Source of the DNA: Phyto melanocephala
Lineage: Eukaryota; Arthropoda; Insecta; Diptera; Rhinophoridae
Assembly (NCBI GenBank): GCA_941918925.1
Contig: OW799236.1
Span: forward strand, 70,832,465-70,896,464
Direction of reading: 5' to 3'
Length of the DNA: 64,000 nt
In this document: positions 32,579-44,374 of the stretch, piece after piece
How positions within the stretch are numbered: the stretch's first letter is position 1
Layout of the letters: each line of letters starts with the position of its first letter
Notes under the pieces: generated by a model
What the model was told of the DNA's origin: nothing
Database searches by the model: none
The model's input: the letters and a program-made list of their open reading frames with translations, nothing else
Translations under genes and position numbers: made by a program

Positions 32579-35481
32579 ATGGAAGACATAAAGTCCTGTG
32601 TGAAGAAACTAAACGGAGAGAACTACCAAATATGGAAATACAAGTTGGAACTCTTACTGATTAAAGAGGACTTGTGGGAAATAGTGTCAAATGAAAAACC
32701 TGCTACTCCAAATTCATTTTGGGCACATAAAGATGGTAAAGCTCGGGCAACTATTGGGCTTTTAGTTGAAGATTCGCAGTTGGTGCATCTACGTAATCTA
32801 CAGACTGCACATGAATATTGGAATACTTTGCAAAAAGTGCATGAAAAATCAACGTTATCAAATAAAGTTATGCTTTTGAAGAAATTGTGTCGTATGCAAT
32901 TAAGAAATGGGCAGGATATGGAAGCACATATTTCTGAAATTCTTGAAACTGTGAACAGGTTAAGTGGTTTGGGAGAAAATTTAGCAAATCATCTTCAAGT
33001 GGCATTTTTATTAGGAAGTTTACCAGATGAGTACAACGCAATAATTACTGCTTTAGAAGTGCGATCTGATGAAGAATTAACATTAGATCTTGTTAAGGAG
33101 AAACTTATTCAAGAATATAGAAGAAAACAATCTAGTGATCAAGAATCAATTTCATCAAACATGGCTTTAAAAATTCAGAATTCAAAATACATCAAGAAAT
33201 GTTATGGATGCGGTAAGGTTGGTCACTTAAAACGTGACTGTAGTGTGAAAAAGAATTTTGAAATCAAAAATTCAAAAATTAAGGCTAATAAAATTGTTGA
33301 AAACCCTAATGTTAAAAAATATGAAGAATTTTGCCTTAATTCTGGTGAGAAATTAAAACAAAATGAATGGTATGTAGATTCTGGTGCTAGTTGTCATATG
33401 AGTAGCAATAGAGAATTCTTTACTACATTTAATGCTGAAATTGATGGAGATATTTATTTGGCAAATGGTAAAATTATTACTGCTCAGGGTTCTGGTGATG
33501 GTTTTATTCTCTGTCGTGGTAAGCAACTCAAGATTAAGAATGTGTTATATGTACCAGATTTGGATGGAAATTTGTTATCAGTTGCAAGAATGGTTCAAAA
33601 TGATCTGACAGTTTTATTCAAAGATAAGAAATGTGAAATATCAAAAAATGATAATATTTTAGTTACAGCAAATCTTGTGAATAACTTATACATTCTAGAA
33701 CAAACCCAACAAGCCAATATTGTTAAAATTTGTGAAACTGAATGTATTCACATGTTTCATCGACGTTTTGGTCATCGCGATAGCAAAATTATAAAATGTG
33801 CTATTGAAAATAATTTGGTAAAAAACATAAAATTAAAATCTTGTAAGTGCGCTGATATTTGTGAAGTCTGTTTGAAAGGCAAAATGACAAGACAAGAATT
33901 TCCGAAAGCTAATCAAAGTCGTGCAGGAAATGTTTTAGAATTGGTACATGCTGATCTATGTGGGCCGATGCAAGAAATAACTCCTAGTGGTAATAGATAC
34001 TTTCTAACGATGATTGATGATTATACCAGGTATTGTGTTGTTTATTTTTTAAAAAATAAAAGCCAAGCTTTTGAAAAAATAAAGGAATATATAGCCCATG
34101 TTGAAAATTTATTTCAAAAACAAATAAAAGTTTTAAGGACAGACAGAGGAGGTGAATTTAAAAACAATATTTTAAACAATTTTATGAAAAGTAAAGGAAT
34201 AAGTCAGCAGTTTACTGCACCATATACACCAGAGCAAAACGGCGTAGCTGAACGTAAGAATAGGAGTTTAATTGAAATGACTCGCTGTTTACTTATACAA
34301 TCAGGTTTAGAACTGAAATATTGGGCTGAGGCAGTAAATACAGCAAATTATTTACAAAACAGATTACCCTTTAAATTAACAAATAAAACTCCTTATGAGT
34401 TGTTGTTCTCAAAACAACCATCTATGAAACATATTAAAATGTTTGGTTGTGAAGTATATTTTCATATAAATAAACAATTCCGTAAAAAACTTGACAATGT
34501 AGCTAAGAAGGGATATCTGGTTGGATTCAGCGATGAATCAAAAGCATTTAAAATACTTGATAAAGAAACTGATAAGATTACTATCTCAAGGGATGTTAAA
34601 TTTATTGAAAATTTTAATAGCTGTAGTAATAATAAGGATTTAAGTAATAATATAGTTTCTATAAATCTATTAAAATCTTCTGAAAACGAATTTGTATATA
34701 ACTCCCTGTCTGAAGACATTCGAGATGAGGATGATTATGATACAGCTGATAGTTGTGTTGAATCTTCTGTAGTGAATTTAAGTAATGATTTTATTAACGA
34801 TAATGATAACCACGTTGATAATGAAAGAAACCCGATAATTAGAAGATCTTCTAGAGCTAACAAAGGGAAACCACCTACAAGATATGATTGCAAAGCAGCT
34901 ATGTTTGAGCCAACTACATATAAAGAAGCAATAGAAAGTCCGGATAAAGAAAATTGGATTATCGCCATGCAAGAAGAAATACAGCCGATTTATGAAAATA
35001 ATACTTGGGATTTGGTGGAATTGCCAAAAGGAAGAAAAGCTGTTGGATGTAAGTGGCTGTATAAAATAAAGACGTTGACAGATAACTCTATTAAATATAA
35101 AGCACGCCTTGTTGCAAAAGGTTTTTCCCAAAAATATGGACAAGATTATGATGAAGTGTTTTCTCCTGTAATTAAACAATCTACATTTAGAACTCTTCTT
35201 GCCGTTGCATCGTACAAAAATATGTTGGTACATCACATTGATTTTAAAACTGCATTTTTAAATGGTGACATAGATAATGAAATTTATTTAAAACAACCAA
35301 AATTATTTGAAATTTTGAACAAAGAGAATTTAGTTTGCAAATTAAATAAGAGTATTTATGGTCTCAAGCAGTCAGCAAGATGTTGGAATCAAAAACTTAA
35401 TGAATTTTTAATAAGTTTAGGATTCAGAAGGGGAAATGCTGACAGTTGTTTATATATAAAAGGATGTAATAACAACATAGT
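32579..35481 (+). pseudogene. Copia gag-pol, 5' part
   Basis: The frame opens at ATG 32579 and is uninterrupted to the MITE; the track of codons then runs into MITE sequence and stops at 35584. Domains: gag about 1-200; CX2CX4HX4C knuckle CYGCGKVGHLKRDC at 208-221; aspartic protease DSGAS starting at residue 267; integrase zinc-binding region about 395-440 (HRRFGH, CEVCLKG); integrase catalytic Asp459 (HADLCG), Asp522 (RTDRGGE), Glu558 (GVAERKN), i.e. DD35E; RT start with KWLYKIK, ARLVAKGF and HHIDFKTAFLNG. The YVDD box lies beyond the insertion. Confidence 0.93.
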
Positions 35482-35866
35482 GGGCCAATTCAAAGTGGTT
35501 GCATATCAGTCGTATTTGTACTATTTCATATTATTTTATGCATGCTTAAAATTTTTGTTAGTAATTTCCATACAAAAAAAATAATATGACTTTACACATT
35601 TGTTTCCTATGTATAAGAAATTGTTTATGTTATACTTTTAACCATACTGTCTCTCAGAGAGAATTTCTTCGCTTCTCACCTCTCAGAGAGAATATTTTCT
35701 ATTTTCTTCTTTCCTGTATACATACAATTTTTAACAGCGTCATCTCTTTGTCTTCTTTCTTGTATTAAATACATAATTTGTTAACAAAAGGTGTTCAAAG
35801 TCACTAGTCATATTAATATGAATTATATGACATAGTACAATATGAGAGTCTACTTTGAATTGGCCC
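35482..35866 (+). mobile_element. GGGCCAATTC MITE, copy C, inside copia RT
   Basis: A 385 bp element with the same inverted ends as copies A and B. Flanks are AGT (35479-35481) and AGA (35867-35869), a 3 bp duplication with one mismatch. The insertion sits just before the YVDD active-site box and post-dates the copia insertion. Copia coding on the two sides is in compatible frame if the MITE and one flank copy are discounted. Confidence 0.9.
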
Positions 35867-36823
35867 AGAGTATTTACTCGTTTATGTTGATGACATTTTA
35901 ATTATAACGAAAAATAAATTATTTTTAGAAGATTTAATTAAAGATTTTTCAAAAATATTTAAGATAACTAATCTTGGAACTCTGAAAGTATTTTTAGGAA
36001 TTCAAGTTGAAAACGTAAACGGAAAAGTACTCCTACATCAAATGAAATATATTGAAAAAATGTTGGAAAAATATGGACTATTGAATTCAAAACCATCTAA
36101 AATACCATTAGACATTGGTTATATAAAAGAAAACTTATTATCATTAGATCAATTTGAGTCAAATGATTTATACAGAAGTGCAATCGGATAACGATCTTAT
36201 ACTTATACTTATCAAATAATACAAGACCTGATATTGCTGTTGCTGTATCTATTCTAAGTAGAAAGGTATCGTGTCCCACAAAAAGAGATTGGAATGAAGT
36301 AAAAAGAGTATTTAGATATTTAAATGGCACTAAAAACTTAAAGCTATGTATTCAAACAAAAGATTTCAAGCTAATTGGATATGATGATGCAGATTTTGCC
36401 GGTGACATTAAAGATAGAAAGTCCACAAGTGGATATGTATTTCAACTAGGAGGAGCAACAATTTCATATGCAAGTAGAAAACAAAATCAAGTAACGTTGT
36501 CGTCAACAGAAGCTGAGTTTGTTTCATTAGCAGAAGCTGTTCAAGAACTTTTATGGTTGAAAATGTTGTTTAAGGATCTAAACTTGAATATTACTGATAT
36601 TACACTAAAGGAAGATAATCAAAGCTGTTTGAAATTACTTGACATTGACAAAATCAATTCCCGCACAAAACATATTGATGTAAAATACTATTTTGTTCGT
36701 GAAATCAAGCAGGCAAAGGAAATAAAATTTGAGTATTGTCCTTCTGAAGATATGTTAGCAGATTTTTTTACAAAACCATTACAGAATGTAAAAATAGCAA
36801 AATTCCGAAAAATTATTGTTTAA
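35867..36823 (+). pseudogene. Copia RT end and RNase H
   Basis: After the MITE the frame reads the YVDD catalytic box near 35885 and the connection region. It hits TAA at 36189-36191; the family-typical SNNTRPD block resumes in another frame from about 36197 (net shift of 8 bases). RNase H follows to 36823, with DADFAGD, KSTSGYVF, SSTEAEF, ALKEDNQS-like and RTKHIDVKYYF motifs. The stop codon TAA 36821-36823 lies within the first bases of the 3' LTR. Confidence 0.9.
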
Positions 36824-37032
36824 TGTTTTCTAATACTTGTTTTTAAAATACACTTTGTAAAACTTTGTAAAATAATTTTTTATAAATTGATATTTTTTCT
36901 TTTCTATCATAAAGAAAAAATATAATTTTGTCAGTTTAGTTATTTTGTTTCGTTGAAATAAATCTATAAATAATTTTAGTCACATCCACTGTTATTATTT
37001 AAGAGATATAATTTGCATAAATATATCTAACA
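36817..37032 (+). repeat. Copia 3' LTR
   Basis: 216 bp, TGTT...AACA. The last codons of the polyprotein overlap its start. No strong polypurine tract is obvious upstream, only a short purine-rich stretch (CCGAAAAA). Confidence 0.92.
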
Positions 37033-37037
37033 ATCTC

Positions 37038-38061
37038 ACCGTTTCCTCATAATCAATGAAATAAAGATTACAACAATAACAATCTGACATGACTCCCTAT
37101 ACCGTAAGGTAAGACGTATTCTACGCCAAAATGAGTGAAGAAAAAAATGAACAGCTGACGAAACAAGACTGCCGAAAAATAAATTTGCCCTGATTATTGG
37201 AAAAAATTATGTAGTGCAAAGTAAATTTTATTTCGAAGAGTTCTAAATCAATAGTGTTATGTAATATTTGTTATGTATACGTCATTAGACCTCTGTATGA
37301 GTACATTTATTTGATCGACTTGACAAAAGAAAAATATTTGTCTAATTCACAAAGTGTTCTAAGGGTTGTATTGTTATTTATAACACAGAAGCAAATGAAT
37401 TTGTATGTAATGCTTAACGATAAAAAATGGCACATTAGTTTTAGGTTTCTTTTTTTTTAATCTAAGACAAGTGCCGCCTTGGACAAGTGAATGTAAAAAT
37501 TACTATTATTTATTTGAACAAGTATTCAAATTATTTTATATTCACACCAAGGCATATGATTCGTCAGTTAACATTTTATTTTGTTTGATTTATTTAAATA
37601 AGGTAGTAATATTTTGTTTTCGGTTTAAGAGAAATAAAATCTTTCGCTCGAGAGTTCATTCAAGTTATTTAACACAGTCTTAATTCAGCTCTGGTCGGCA
37701 TAAGCCATCCCCATTTATTGTCATTATCTTTTAAGGCACAGAATATATAGTTAAAGGCATTCAGACCACTACATAACTGTTCTGTGATACAGTTCCTAGA
37801 CTATTCAACAATTTTTTTTTTCGTGAGAGATTGTTCTGCACCCATAAAACAATCAATTCATATACATATTTAAAAAAAATCCCCCTAAACACGTAATCTG
37901 AATCAATGAATGTTTCAACCAAATCGAATCGAATCATTTCCATATTTTTTTACAGGTGGAGTTAGACTATTTTTACTATTTAGACTATTTTACTTTTATT
38001 TAAAAACCCACGCATGTTATTTTTATACTATCACAATTCATAAAAATAGTAACGTGTTTAT
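37038..38061. other. Spacer, nothing recognised
   Basis: AT-rich sequence between copia and UTP23. Short open frames (37254-37683, 37761-37943) show no family features. Confidence 0.4.
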
Positions 38062-38938
38062 TTAAACTTTATTATTTAGTACTTCCTTAACATGAGCTGG
38101 TAGTTTTATACGTTTTCTTTTTGGCTTTGTATCGGGTTTACTCTTGTCAATAATTTTATGTATTTTGGATTTATCACCACCTTTATGCTCAAATTTTCCT
38201 TGCTTTTTACTTCTTCTACATGACAAAGGGTTAGGGTTTTTGGGGCCTTTTGGTTTACACTTAGGTTGTTCGCTTTCCTTTTTAGCTAAACCTTCTTTCC
38301 GTTTCAAAAAGTCAATTTTTTTTTCAGTATGTTGCGGTAAAAGATTATTAGCTTTCTTTTGTACCCATTTTTTGGATGCATCAGAAGGAACCTCCAAAAC
38401 AGGAGCAGCTTTATGTAGGTATAATAGGCAACGACCGGGTATTTTGCGTAGACTAGCTTGTAAAGTGCGATCTTGACTGGCAACTATATAGCGGGAATCT
38501 TTAGTCTAAAATAAAGTGTCATTAACATAGAGTAAAGCATTTGTTTATTGATTTATACTAACCATTTGTTTAATACATTCTGCGGCTCTTACGGGTTTAC
38601 CCTCATGACCGCATTTGTGTACAAAGAACTGCTTAACTATTTGTGTTGCTCCTGTAAGAGGCGGTCCAAGTGACTCAGCCTCTAAAATTATACATTGTGT
38701 TGTTAAAAGTTTAACTTGGGTTTGAAAGTACTTTTTTATTTGTTCTTCAATTATAACTTTATTCTAAAAGTAAAGCATTTTATATTTAATTAAATGAATT
38801 TCTAGTTTTTGTATGTACCTTTAAGGCAGCTTGACAGAATGTAGCGTCTACTAGCACCTGATATGGTTCATGATAGTTAAAATGTGTTGCAAAAAACACT
38901 AAGGTTTTATGAGTTTTTTTATGACGTGTAATTTTCAT
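38062..38938 (-). CDS. UTP23: rRNA-processing protein UTP23 homologue, three exons
   Basis: Minus-strand exons are 38938-38819 (40 codons), 38763-38563 (67 codons) and 38505-38062 (147 codons plus stop). They are separated by 55 and 57 bp introns with GT...AG ends, giving 254 residues. UTP23 is a PIN-domain-like factor of the small-subunit processome in the nucleolus, needed for early 18S rRNA maturation and snR30 release. Exon 1 has the family start MKITRHKK and EPYQVLVDATFCQAALK, with the PIN-type Asp at 31. Exon 2 carries LTTQCIILEAESLG and VRAAECI. Exon 3 has YIVASQDRTLQASLRKIPG, then a long Lys-rich tail (KPKRKRIKLP) typical of nucleolar proteins. Length matches human UTP23 (about 249). 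Confidence 0.95.
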
Positions 38939-39056
38939 TATTTATTATCAAGCTATAGAGAATTCCTAATTTTGTGTAAATTTATTTTAAATTCACAGTT
39001 TTATAATAAAATCCACGTTTAGCTTCTTGCAATTATAAACATTAACAACTATATTA

Positions 39057-40186
39057 GGGATGGACAAAAAATTTCGATATATCAAAATATCGATATTTAA
39101 GAGAAAAATATAATTTAACTAAATATTGCCGACATTTCAAAAACCGATATATTGATTTATCGATTCTTATTTAAGATTATCATTTTCAGTATCTTTTTCG
39201 ATATTTTTAGAGCTATATACATTTTAGACAACAATACTGGCTGGCATCATATGTTTTTTCACTATAATTTTTTTTAGAACGTCTAGCTTAGTCATTCCTA
39301 TTTTAATCATCCAGCAATCATCTTCGTCCAATTTAGGGCTTCTTGTACATGACGCTTTTTAATAGCCACCATATTGGATCCAAGGTTCAAGCGTATTCTA
39401 TTTACTTCTTTAACAGCTGCCTAAATGATATATTAAAAATAATAGGGAACAAGTTTCTCCTGCATTGAGTTCTGTTAAAAGAACCGGATTATGTGTATTT
39501 GATTTTAAAACTTGGAATATTTTAACAACATTGTTATAGCATGTTCACACGGACAGCAAATATCAAGGTTCGCTCTCTCATTTAAGGTTCGCGACCGAAT
39601 CTTGATTAAATCTACAAGATTCGCCATACAAAATTTTGAGAGCGAATCTTCATGGTTCATTTTGAATCTTGTTGCGAATCTCGAAGAATTTACTATCATC
39701 TCAATTTTGATAACAAAAATCGCTAATTTATCTGTACTGGCTATCAAAAACAAAAATAAACAAAGGAAAACAGAAAAAATATTGTGTGCAAAAAATCATT
39801 GTGGAAATAAAAAATATATGTTTAAACATACATACATATGCATATGTAAATTTAAATTAAAATGGAAAAAAGAGAAATAGTGAAACGTATTTTAAAGTGT
39901 AGAAGAACTTCAATAAACCTCAGAAAAAACAAAAATCCGCGTTAAATAATTAAAAAAAAAAAAAAATGTCAAAGTGAAACAAGAACTATCGTCTGAACGG
40001 CAGGGTCCGCATTCGAGATTCAGAGAGCGAACCACGAGATTCATATTGCCGTGTGAACATGGCATTAGGTAAATACGTTTCGATATATCGAAATATGGTT
40101 TATTTTAAAAAATATATCTATGCTGTTGAAAAATATCGATATGATATTAATCGAATCATTTTTTCTATTTGCACATCACTGAAACA
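39057..40186. mobile_element. Possible decayed hAT-like element with TCGATATAT ends
   Basis: The left end TAGGGATGGACAAA and the inverted right end CAGTGATGTGCAAA resemble hAT-type termini, followed on both sides by CGATAT-rich sequence. No matching 8 bp target duplication was found. It contains the MITE at 39539-40063 and unassigned minus-strand coding-like stretches at 39235-39420. Boundaries are tentative. Confidence 0.4.
39539..40063. mobile_element. MITE with ATGTTCACACGG termini
   Basis: About 525 bp. Inverted ends CATGTTCACACGG are followed on both sides by GGTTCGCTCTCT-containing sequence. The target duplication is unclear. The 122-codon plus-strand frame at 39512-39880 crosses its left end and is not treated as a gene. 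Confidence 0.65.
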
Positions 40187-40833
40187 GAAAAAGGATCATT
40201 TGTACATTATTCACAATAGTTATAGAGTTGCCAGCCTCCTCCATAAGAGGAATCGTTTAATTAGAAATTTTTATCAGCTTAATTACTTTTACACAGATTC
40301 ACTATCACAGATATTCAATCAGTTTTAAATTTAGAAGAAAACGGTGAAATAACTTTTTTTGTATATGCTTTTATTCGAAGAAAGTTTAATACAAGTAAAT
40401 TCATGTTTGTATTGTCGCATGCATTTTAAACCCCCACCAAAGAAATGATGTGGGTTATATTTATTTTGTCATTTTGTTTGTAACATATCGAAATATATAT
40501 TTTAGACCCCATAAAGTATACATATTCTGTTTCGGGGTTTCATTTTATGACGATCTATCTATGTCCGTCCCCCTGTTCGTCTGTTGAAAGCATGATAGAG
40601 GTCAAACCGAAAAAGCTAGGGGGTTCATACATTAACGTAACGAATGTCCTGACTAAAAAAATATTTCTCCCCGAAAATTGCATAAATCTATGAGTTAGAA
40701 AAGGAGTTATAAATCAAAATGCACGAAAATTTATACCGCACAGTGTATTTTTCGGTAAATATAAAATTTAAAACGTAATAAAACTGAAAAAATTAGATTT
40801 ATGAGTCTAAAATTTTGCAAATAGAGCTTTTTG

Positions 40834-41680
40834 TACCCTTCACACAGTGAAAAAGGGTATATATAGGTTTGTCATTCCGTGTGAAATTTCTACAATTTTC
40901 ATTTCCGACCCCACAAAGCATATATTTTCTGAAAGCTTATGAATAGGGGAGTCGATTAAGCTCTGTCAGTATGTCGGTGTGTATGTTGAAATCAAATTTT
41001 TGAAGCCCCCCGACATCGCTTGTACCCGGGTGAGGTATTAAAATATCAGAAATATTCGGGAGTAAATCGGTATTGAAAATCAGAAATATCGGTACATAAA
41101 TAACTGAGAATGAGCAAAAACCCACGACCACCTCGATTTTTTTCACAAAAACAACATTACAACAACTACATACATACATACATACATACATACATACATA
41201 CATACATACATACATACATACATACATACATACATACATACAAACGTGTAGACATACTGGTTAGAGAAAACGTGGCATCGAATCCCAGCTGAGCCAAAAA
41301 ATTTTTTTTAATTGTTTTAAAATTATTTTTTTTAATTTTTTTTTTTATTTTTTATTTAATATATTATTTATATATTTATTATTATTATTAATTTTTTTTT
41401 GTTTTTTATTTATTATATATATTTTAATTATTTTTAAAAAAAACTTTTTTTTAAATTTTTTAAAAAATTTTTTTTTTTGATATGTTTTTAATTTTTTTTT
41501 TATTTTTGTTTTTTTAACATACTTACGTAAACTTATAATTTTACAATGGAATGTTTTTATATATGTATGTACGTATTTCATATCGGATAAATGGTGATAC
41601 AAACTACTATTATTGCATGACTACACGTTGTGAAGGGTATATAAGATTCGGCACGGCCGAACATAGCGCTCTTACTTGTT
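40834..41680 (+). mobile_element. DINE-1/Helentron-like repeat Y, copy 1
   Basis: Begins TACCCTTCACAC...AAGGGTATATATAG and ends with the hairpin TTCGGCACGGCCGAA followed by CTCTTACTTGTT. Comparison with Z copies shows the uninterrupted site and no obvious target duplication, consistent with rolling-circle-type insertion in a T-rich site. It contains a (CATA)n tract and a following poly-T-rich stretch. It has no genes. Confidence 0.6.
41167..41242. repeat. (CATA)n microsatellite
   Basis: About 19 tetranucleotide units inside Y copy 1. Open frames across it are simple Tyr-Val-Cys-Met or Tyr-Ile-His-Thr repeats and not genes. Confidence 0.95.
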
Positions 41681-42297
41681 GTTAAAAGGCTTTGTACTAA
41701 CGGAAAATAAATGTAACACGCCCACTTTCATGCCTACATCCCATATAACGCTTTATCTTAAATTCATATAATATCTCTATGGACAAAGTTTTTAGGAGAA
41801 TAAAAGACTCTATATTGAAATATCTGACATGCGTTTATTGGTAGAAATTATATCGACACGCCTATTATAACGCCTACTTATCACTTATTCTACTGTTAAT
41901 GAAATCTAAAAGCTCATAAAATCGACAGAATAAGAGGTATTCCGTACATATAGCTTTCTGGTCAAAATCATTGTTGTGCCAGAAAATGAAGGTGACTCGC
42001 CCTCTTTAACGCCTGTCTCCCATATAACGCTTTATCTTAAATTCATATAATTTCTCTATGGGCAAAATTTTTGGATGAATAAACAACGATATTGATATAT
42101 CTATGTTGTATTTATCAGCAGAAACTATATTGACACGCCAACTTTAATGACCGTTTTCAATGAAAGACTAAATTTACGAAAATATTTTACTAGCATATCA
42201 AAGTTATACAAAGAAAATGCTACATATTTTAGTATAAAGAGATTATTTCATAGCGATTACAGTTAATAAATAAATAATAAATTTTATGCTATAAAAA

Positions 42298-43165
42298 TTT
42301 TTATTTTTTTTATTTATTTATAAAATTTTTTATTTTTTTTTTTGTGTATTAATACACAAAATATTATATAGTGTTCTTAATTGTTTTGTACGTATGGAAA
42401 ATATTTTAAGCAAATTCTCTATATATCGTCAAGTAAATTCTCTATATATCGTCAGTGAGTTAAAAAAAATAGCTTCAAAATTACTATGAAAAAATTAACA
42501 TTCATGTAAGCAAAACAATTTTTTGTACATACCGCATTTTGTAGACTCAATTTTATATCACTTTTTATATAAATTTGTCTAAACTTCATCAGAAACACGT
42601 CCAAATTTTACTTTTTATTGAGAATCGGTCAACATCTATTTTAAATACCCCTCAACGCCACGCCTTTTTTCACGCCCCCTCAGGTAGACCAGACTACTGG
42701 ACCGATCTTCTTGAAATTTTTACATAATAAACCTAAGACTCTGGTATGATTAAACGGATACTTTTTTTACCACGCCTACTTTAACGCCCACTTTTTAAAT
42801 TATGTACTTGCGTCGATATAGTTTTTAGTATTTTTCTTCAAATTGCACACAATTTATAGTCCAGCTAATGCAAAAATAAACATTTGAGAATCAGTCAACA
42901 TTTTTTTTCACACTCATAAATATTTAGCGTGAATCACCCTAAGGGACAATTTATGCCTCACCTAAATAACGTAACTACTTCGATGAAAATTTAAACTAAG
43001 ATAGATCTGCGTACCGTAGAACACATATGGTTTACGTTCTTGTTAATGTACTCAGAGTAATTTATTTATTTTTATTGAACTAAAAAAATATTTCCTAGAA
43101 ATAATTTATATTGCAAAACAACGTTTTCCGGGTCAGTTAGTAGTAGACTTATATATATATATATA
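42298..43165. other. AT-rich spacer
   Basis: No gene seen. It contains a short tandem repeat of TAAATTCTCTATATATCGTC at 42413-42463 and further CACGCC-type blocks suggestive of Z-like repeat debris (42650-42790). Confidence 0.4.
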
Positions 43166-43985
43166 CTAGCCAAACCCGGCGCGCGTTGCTACGCCCCTTA
43201 ATGAATCGAAATGCATTCTGAATTTTAATTGAATATCAAGTGAAAAAACCTAACAATTTTATTTTTTATGGGCGTGGCATTGCCCACTTTTCTAGTCACG
43301 AAATTGTAAAGTCATAAGAGCTCAATATGTGTGCAAAGTTTCAGAAGAATTGGACCAGTGCAAGTACCTCAAAATTAAAATTGTTTTTATGGGCGTGGCC
43401 CTGCCCACTTTTTTTATCACGAAATTGTAAAGTCATAACAGCTCAATATGTGTGCAAAGTTTCAGAATAATCGGTCAAGTGCAAGTACTTCAAAATGATA
43501 CCTTTTTTTTATGGGCGTGGCACCGCCCACTTTTCTAATCACGAAATTATTTAGTCATGACAGCTCAATATGTGTGCAAAGTTTCAGAAAAATCAGTCTG
43601 GTGCAAATACCTCAAAATTATAGCTTTTTTTTTATGGGCGTGGCTCCGCCCACTTTTTTAGTCTTAAAATTATAAAGTCACGACAGCTTAATATGTGTGC
43701 ACAGTTTCAGAAAAATCGGTCTAGTGCAAGTGCCTCAAAATTAAAACTTTTTTGGGGGCGTGGCCCCGCCCACTTTTCTTATCACGAAATTATTTAGTCA
43801 TGACAGCTCGATATGTGAACAAAGTTTCAGAAAAATCGGTCAAGTGCAAGTAGCTAAAACTGATAACTAATTTTTTATGGGCGTGGCCCCGCCCACTTTT
43901 TTCATCCATAAACACTCCCCGGTATGTGTACAACAACTTACCAAAGTTTGAGCCCGATCGGTTTTACAGTTTCAGAGTCTATAGC

Positions 43986-44022
<37 letters not shown>

Positions 44023-44041
44023 TTCACTTTTATATATATAG

Positions 44042-44042
<1 letters not shown>
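43166..44042 (-). mobile_element. Helitron family 2, near-complete copy
   Basis: On the minus strand it starts TCTATATATATAAAAGTG (44042) and ends GGGTTTGGCTAG (43166), with a GC-rich hairpin block before the end and A/T flanks. It has about six ~121 bp units with ATGGGCGTGGC and a (CA)n tract at 43988-44018. It is non-coding. The same terminus occurs at 18513. Confidence 0.85.
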
Positions 44043-44072
<30 letters not shown>

Positions 44073-44098
44073 TTAATTATAACTGTATTTATAATTGT

Positions 44099-44374
44099 CT
44101 AGGTTAGGTTAGGTTGAAAATGAGGGGTATAAAAGCCCAAACCCATGGCAGGTATGCACTTATGCCCAGTTGGCATGTTGTGCGCTCCATATGGAAAACG
44201 GAATTCTCAAACAAAAACCATAAACATAATTTCCCATAAATAACGGACTAGTCCAAGAACCCAGTCCCCTCAATGTAACGCCTTATGGATCTTCAGTTCG
44301 AGTTCCCCAGGTATTCCAAGTTCGGCATAGTATCCACTGTAAAATTTTTGCGCCTAGTATGCTTAAACGCAGGA
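44099..44374 (-). mobile_element. R1/I-like LINE 3' end, copy 1
   Basis: Very similar to 49842-50116. On the minus strand it ends in AACCTAACCTAACCTAG, a short tandem AACCT tail. Only the last ~270 bp are present, a typical 5' truncation. Confidence 0.75.

Larger units (their letters stand above)
32297..37037 (+). mobile_element. Copia-type LTR retrotransposon, MITE-interrupted
   Basis: Two near-identical LTRs (32302-32522, 36817-37032) begin TGTT and end AACA. They are flanked by the exact 5 bp repeat ATCTC (32297-32301, 37033-37037). Directly after the 5' LTR, GGTTATGAGCC resembles the complement of an initiator-tRNA anticodon region, the half-tRNA primer type used by Drosophila copia. One polyprotein frame follows in the Ty1/copia order gag-protease-integrase-RT-RNase H. 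Two lesions inactivate it: the MITE at 35482 and an indel with stop at 36189. Apart from these it looks young. Confidence 0.95.
40430..42297 (+). mobile_element. DINE-1/Helentron-like repeat Z, copy 2
   Basis: Starts ACCCCCACCAAAGAAATGAT near 40430 and contains a GTCCGTCCCCCTGTTCGTCT block, then CACGCCCACTTT units. It is interrupted by Y copy 1 (40834-41680). The 3' end found in the other copies (ACTTACTTGTT) is missing, so it is truncated near 42297. Confidence 0.5.

Noticed and set aside
39235..39420. Minus-strand coding-like stretch after a splice-acceptor-like TTTAG
   Set aside because: Frame changes within a short distance and no motif could be matched to a family; it lies within a probable transposon.
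41110..41292. Open frames made of Tyr/Ile/His/Thr or Tyr/Val/Cys/Met repeats (also 53430-53636)
   Set aside because: Produced by tetranucleotide microsatellites.
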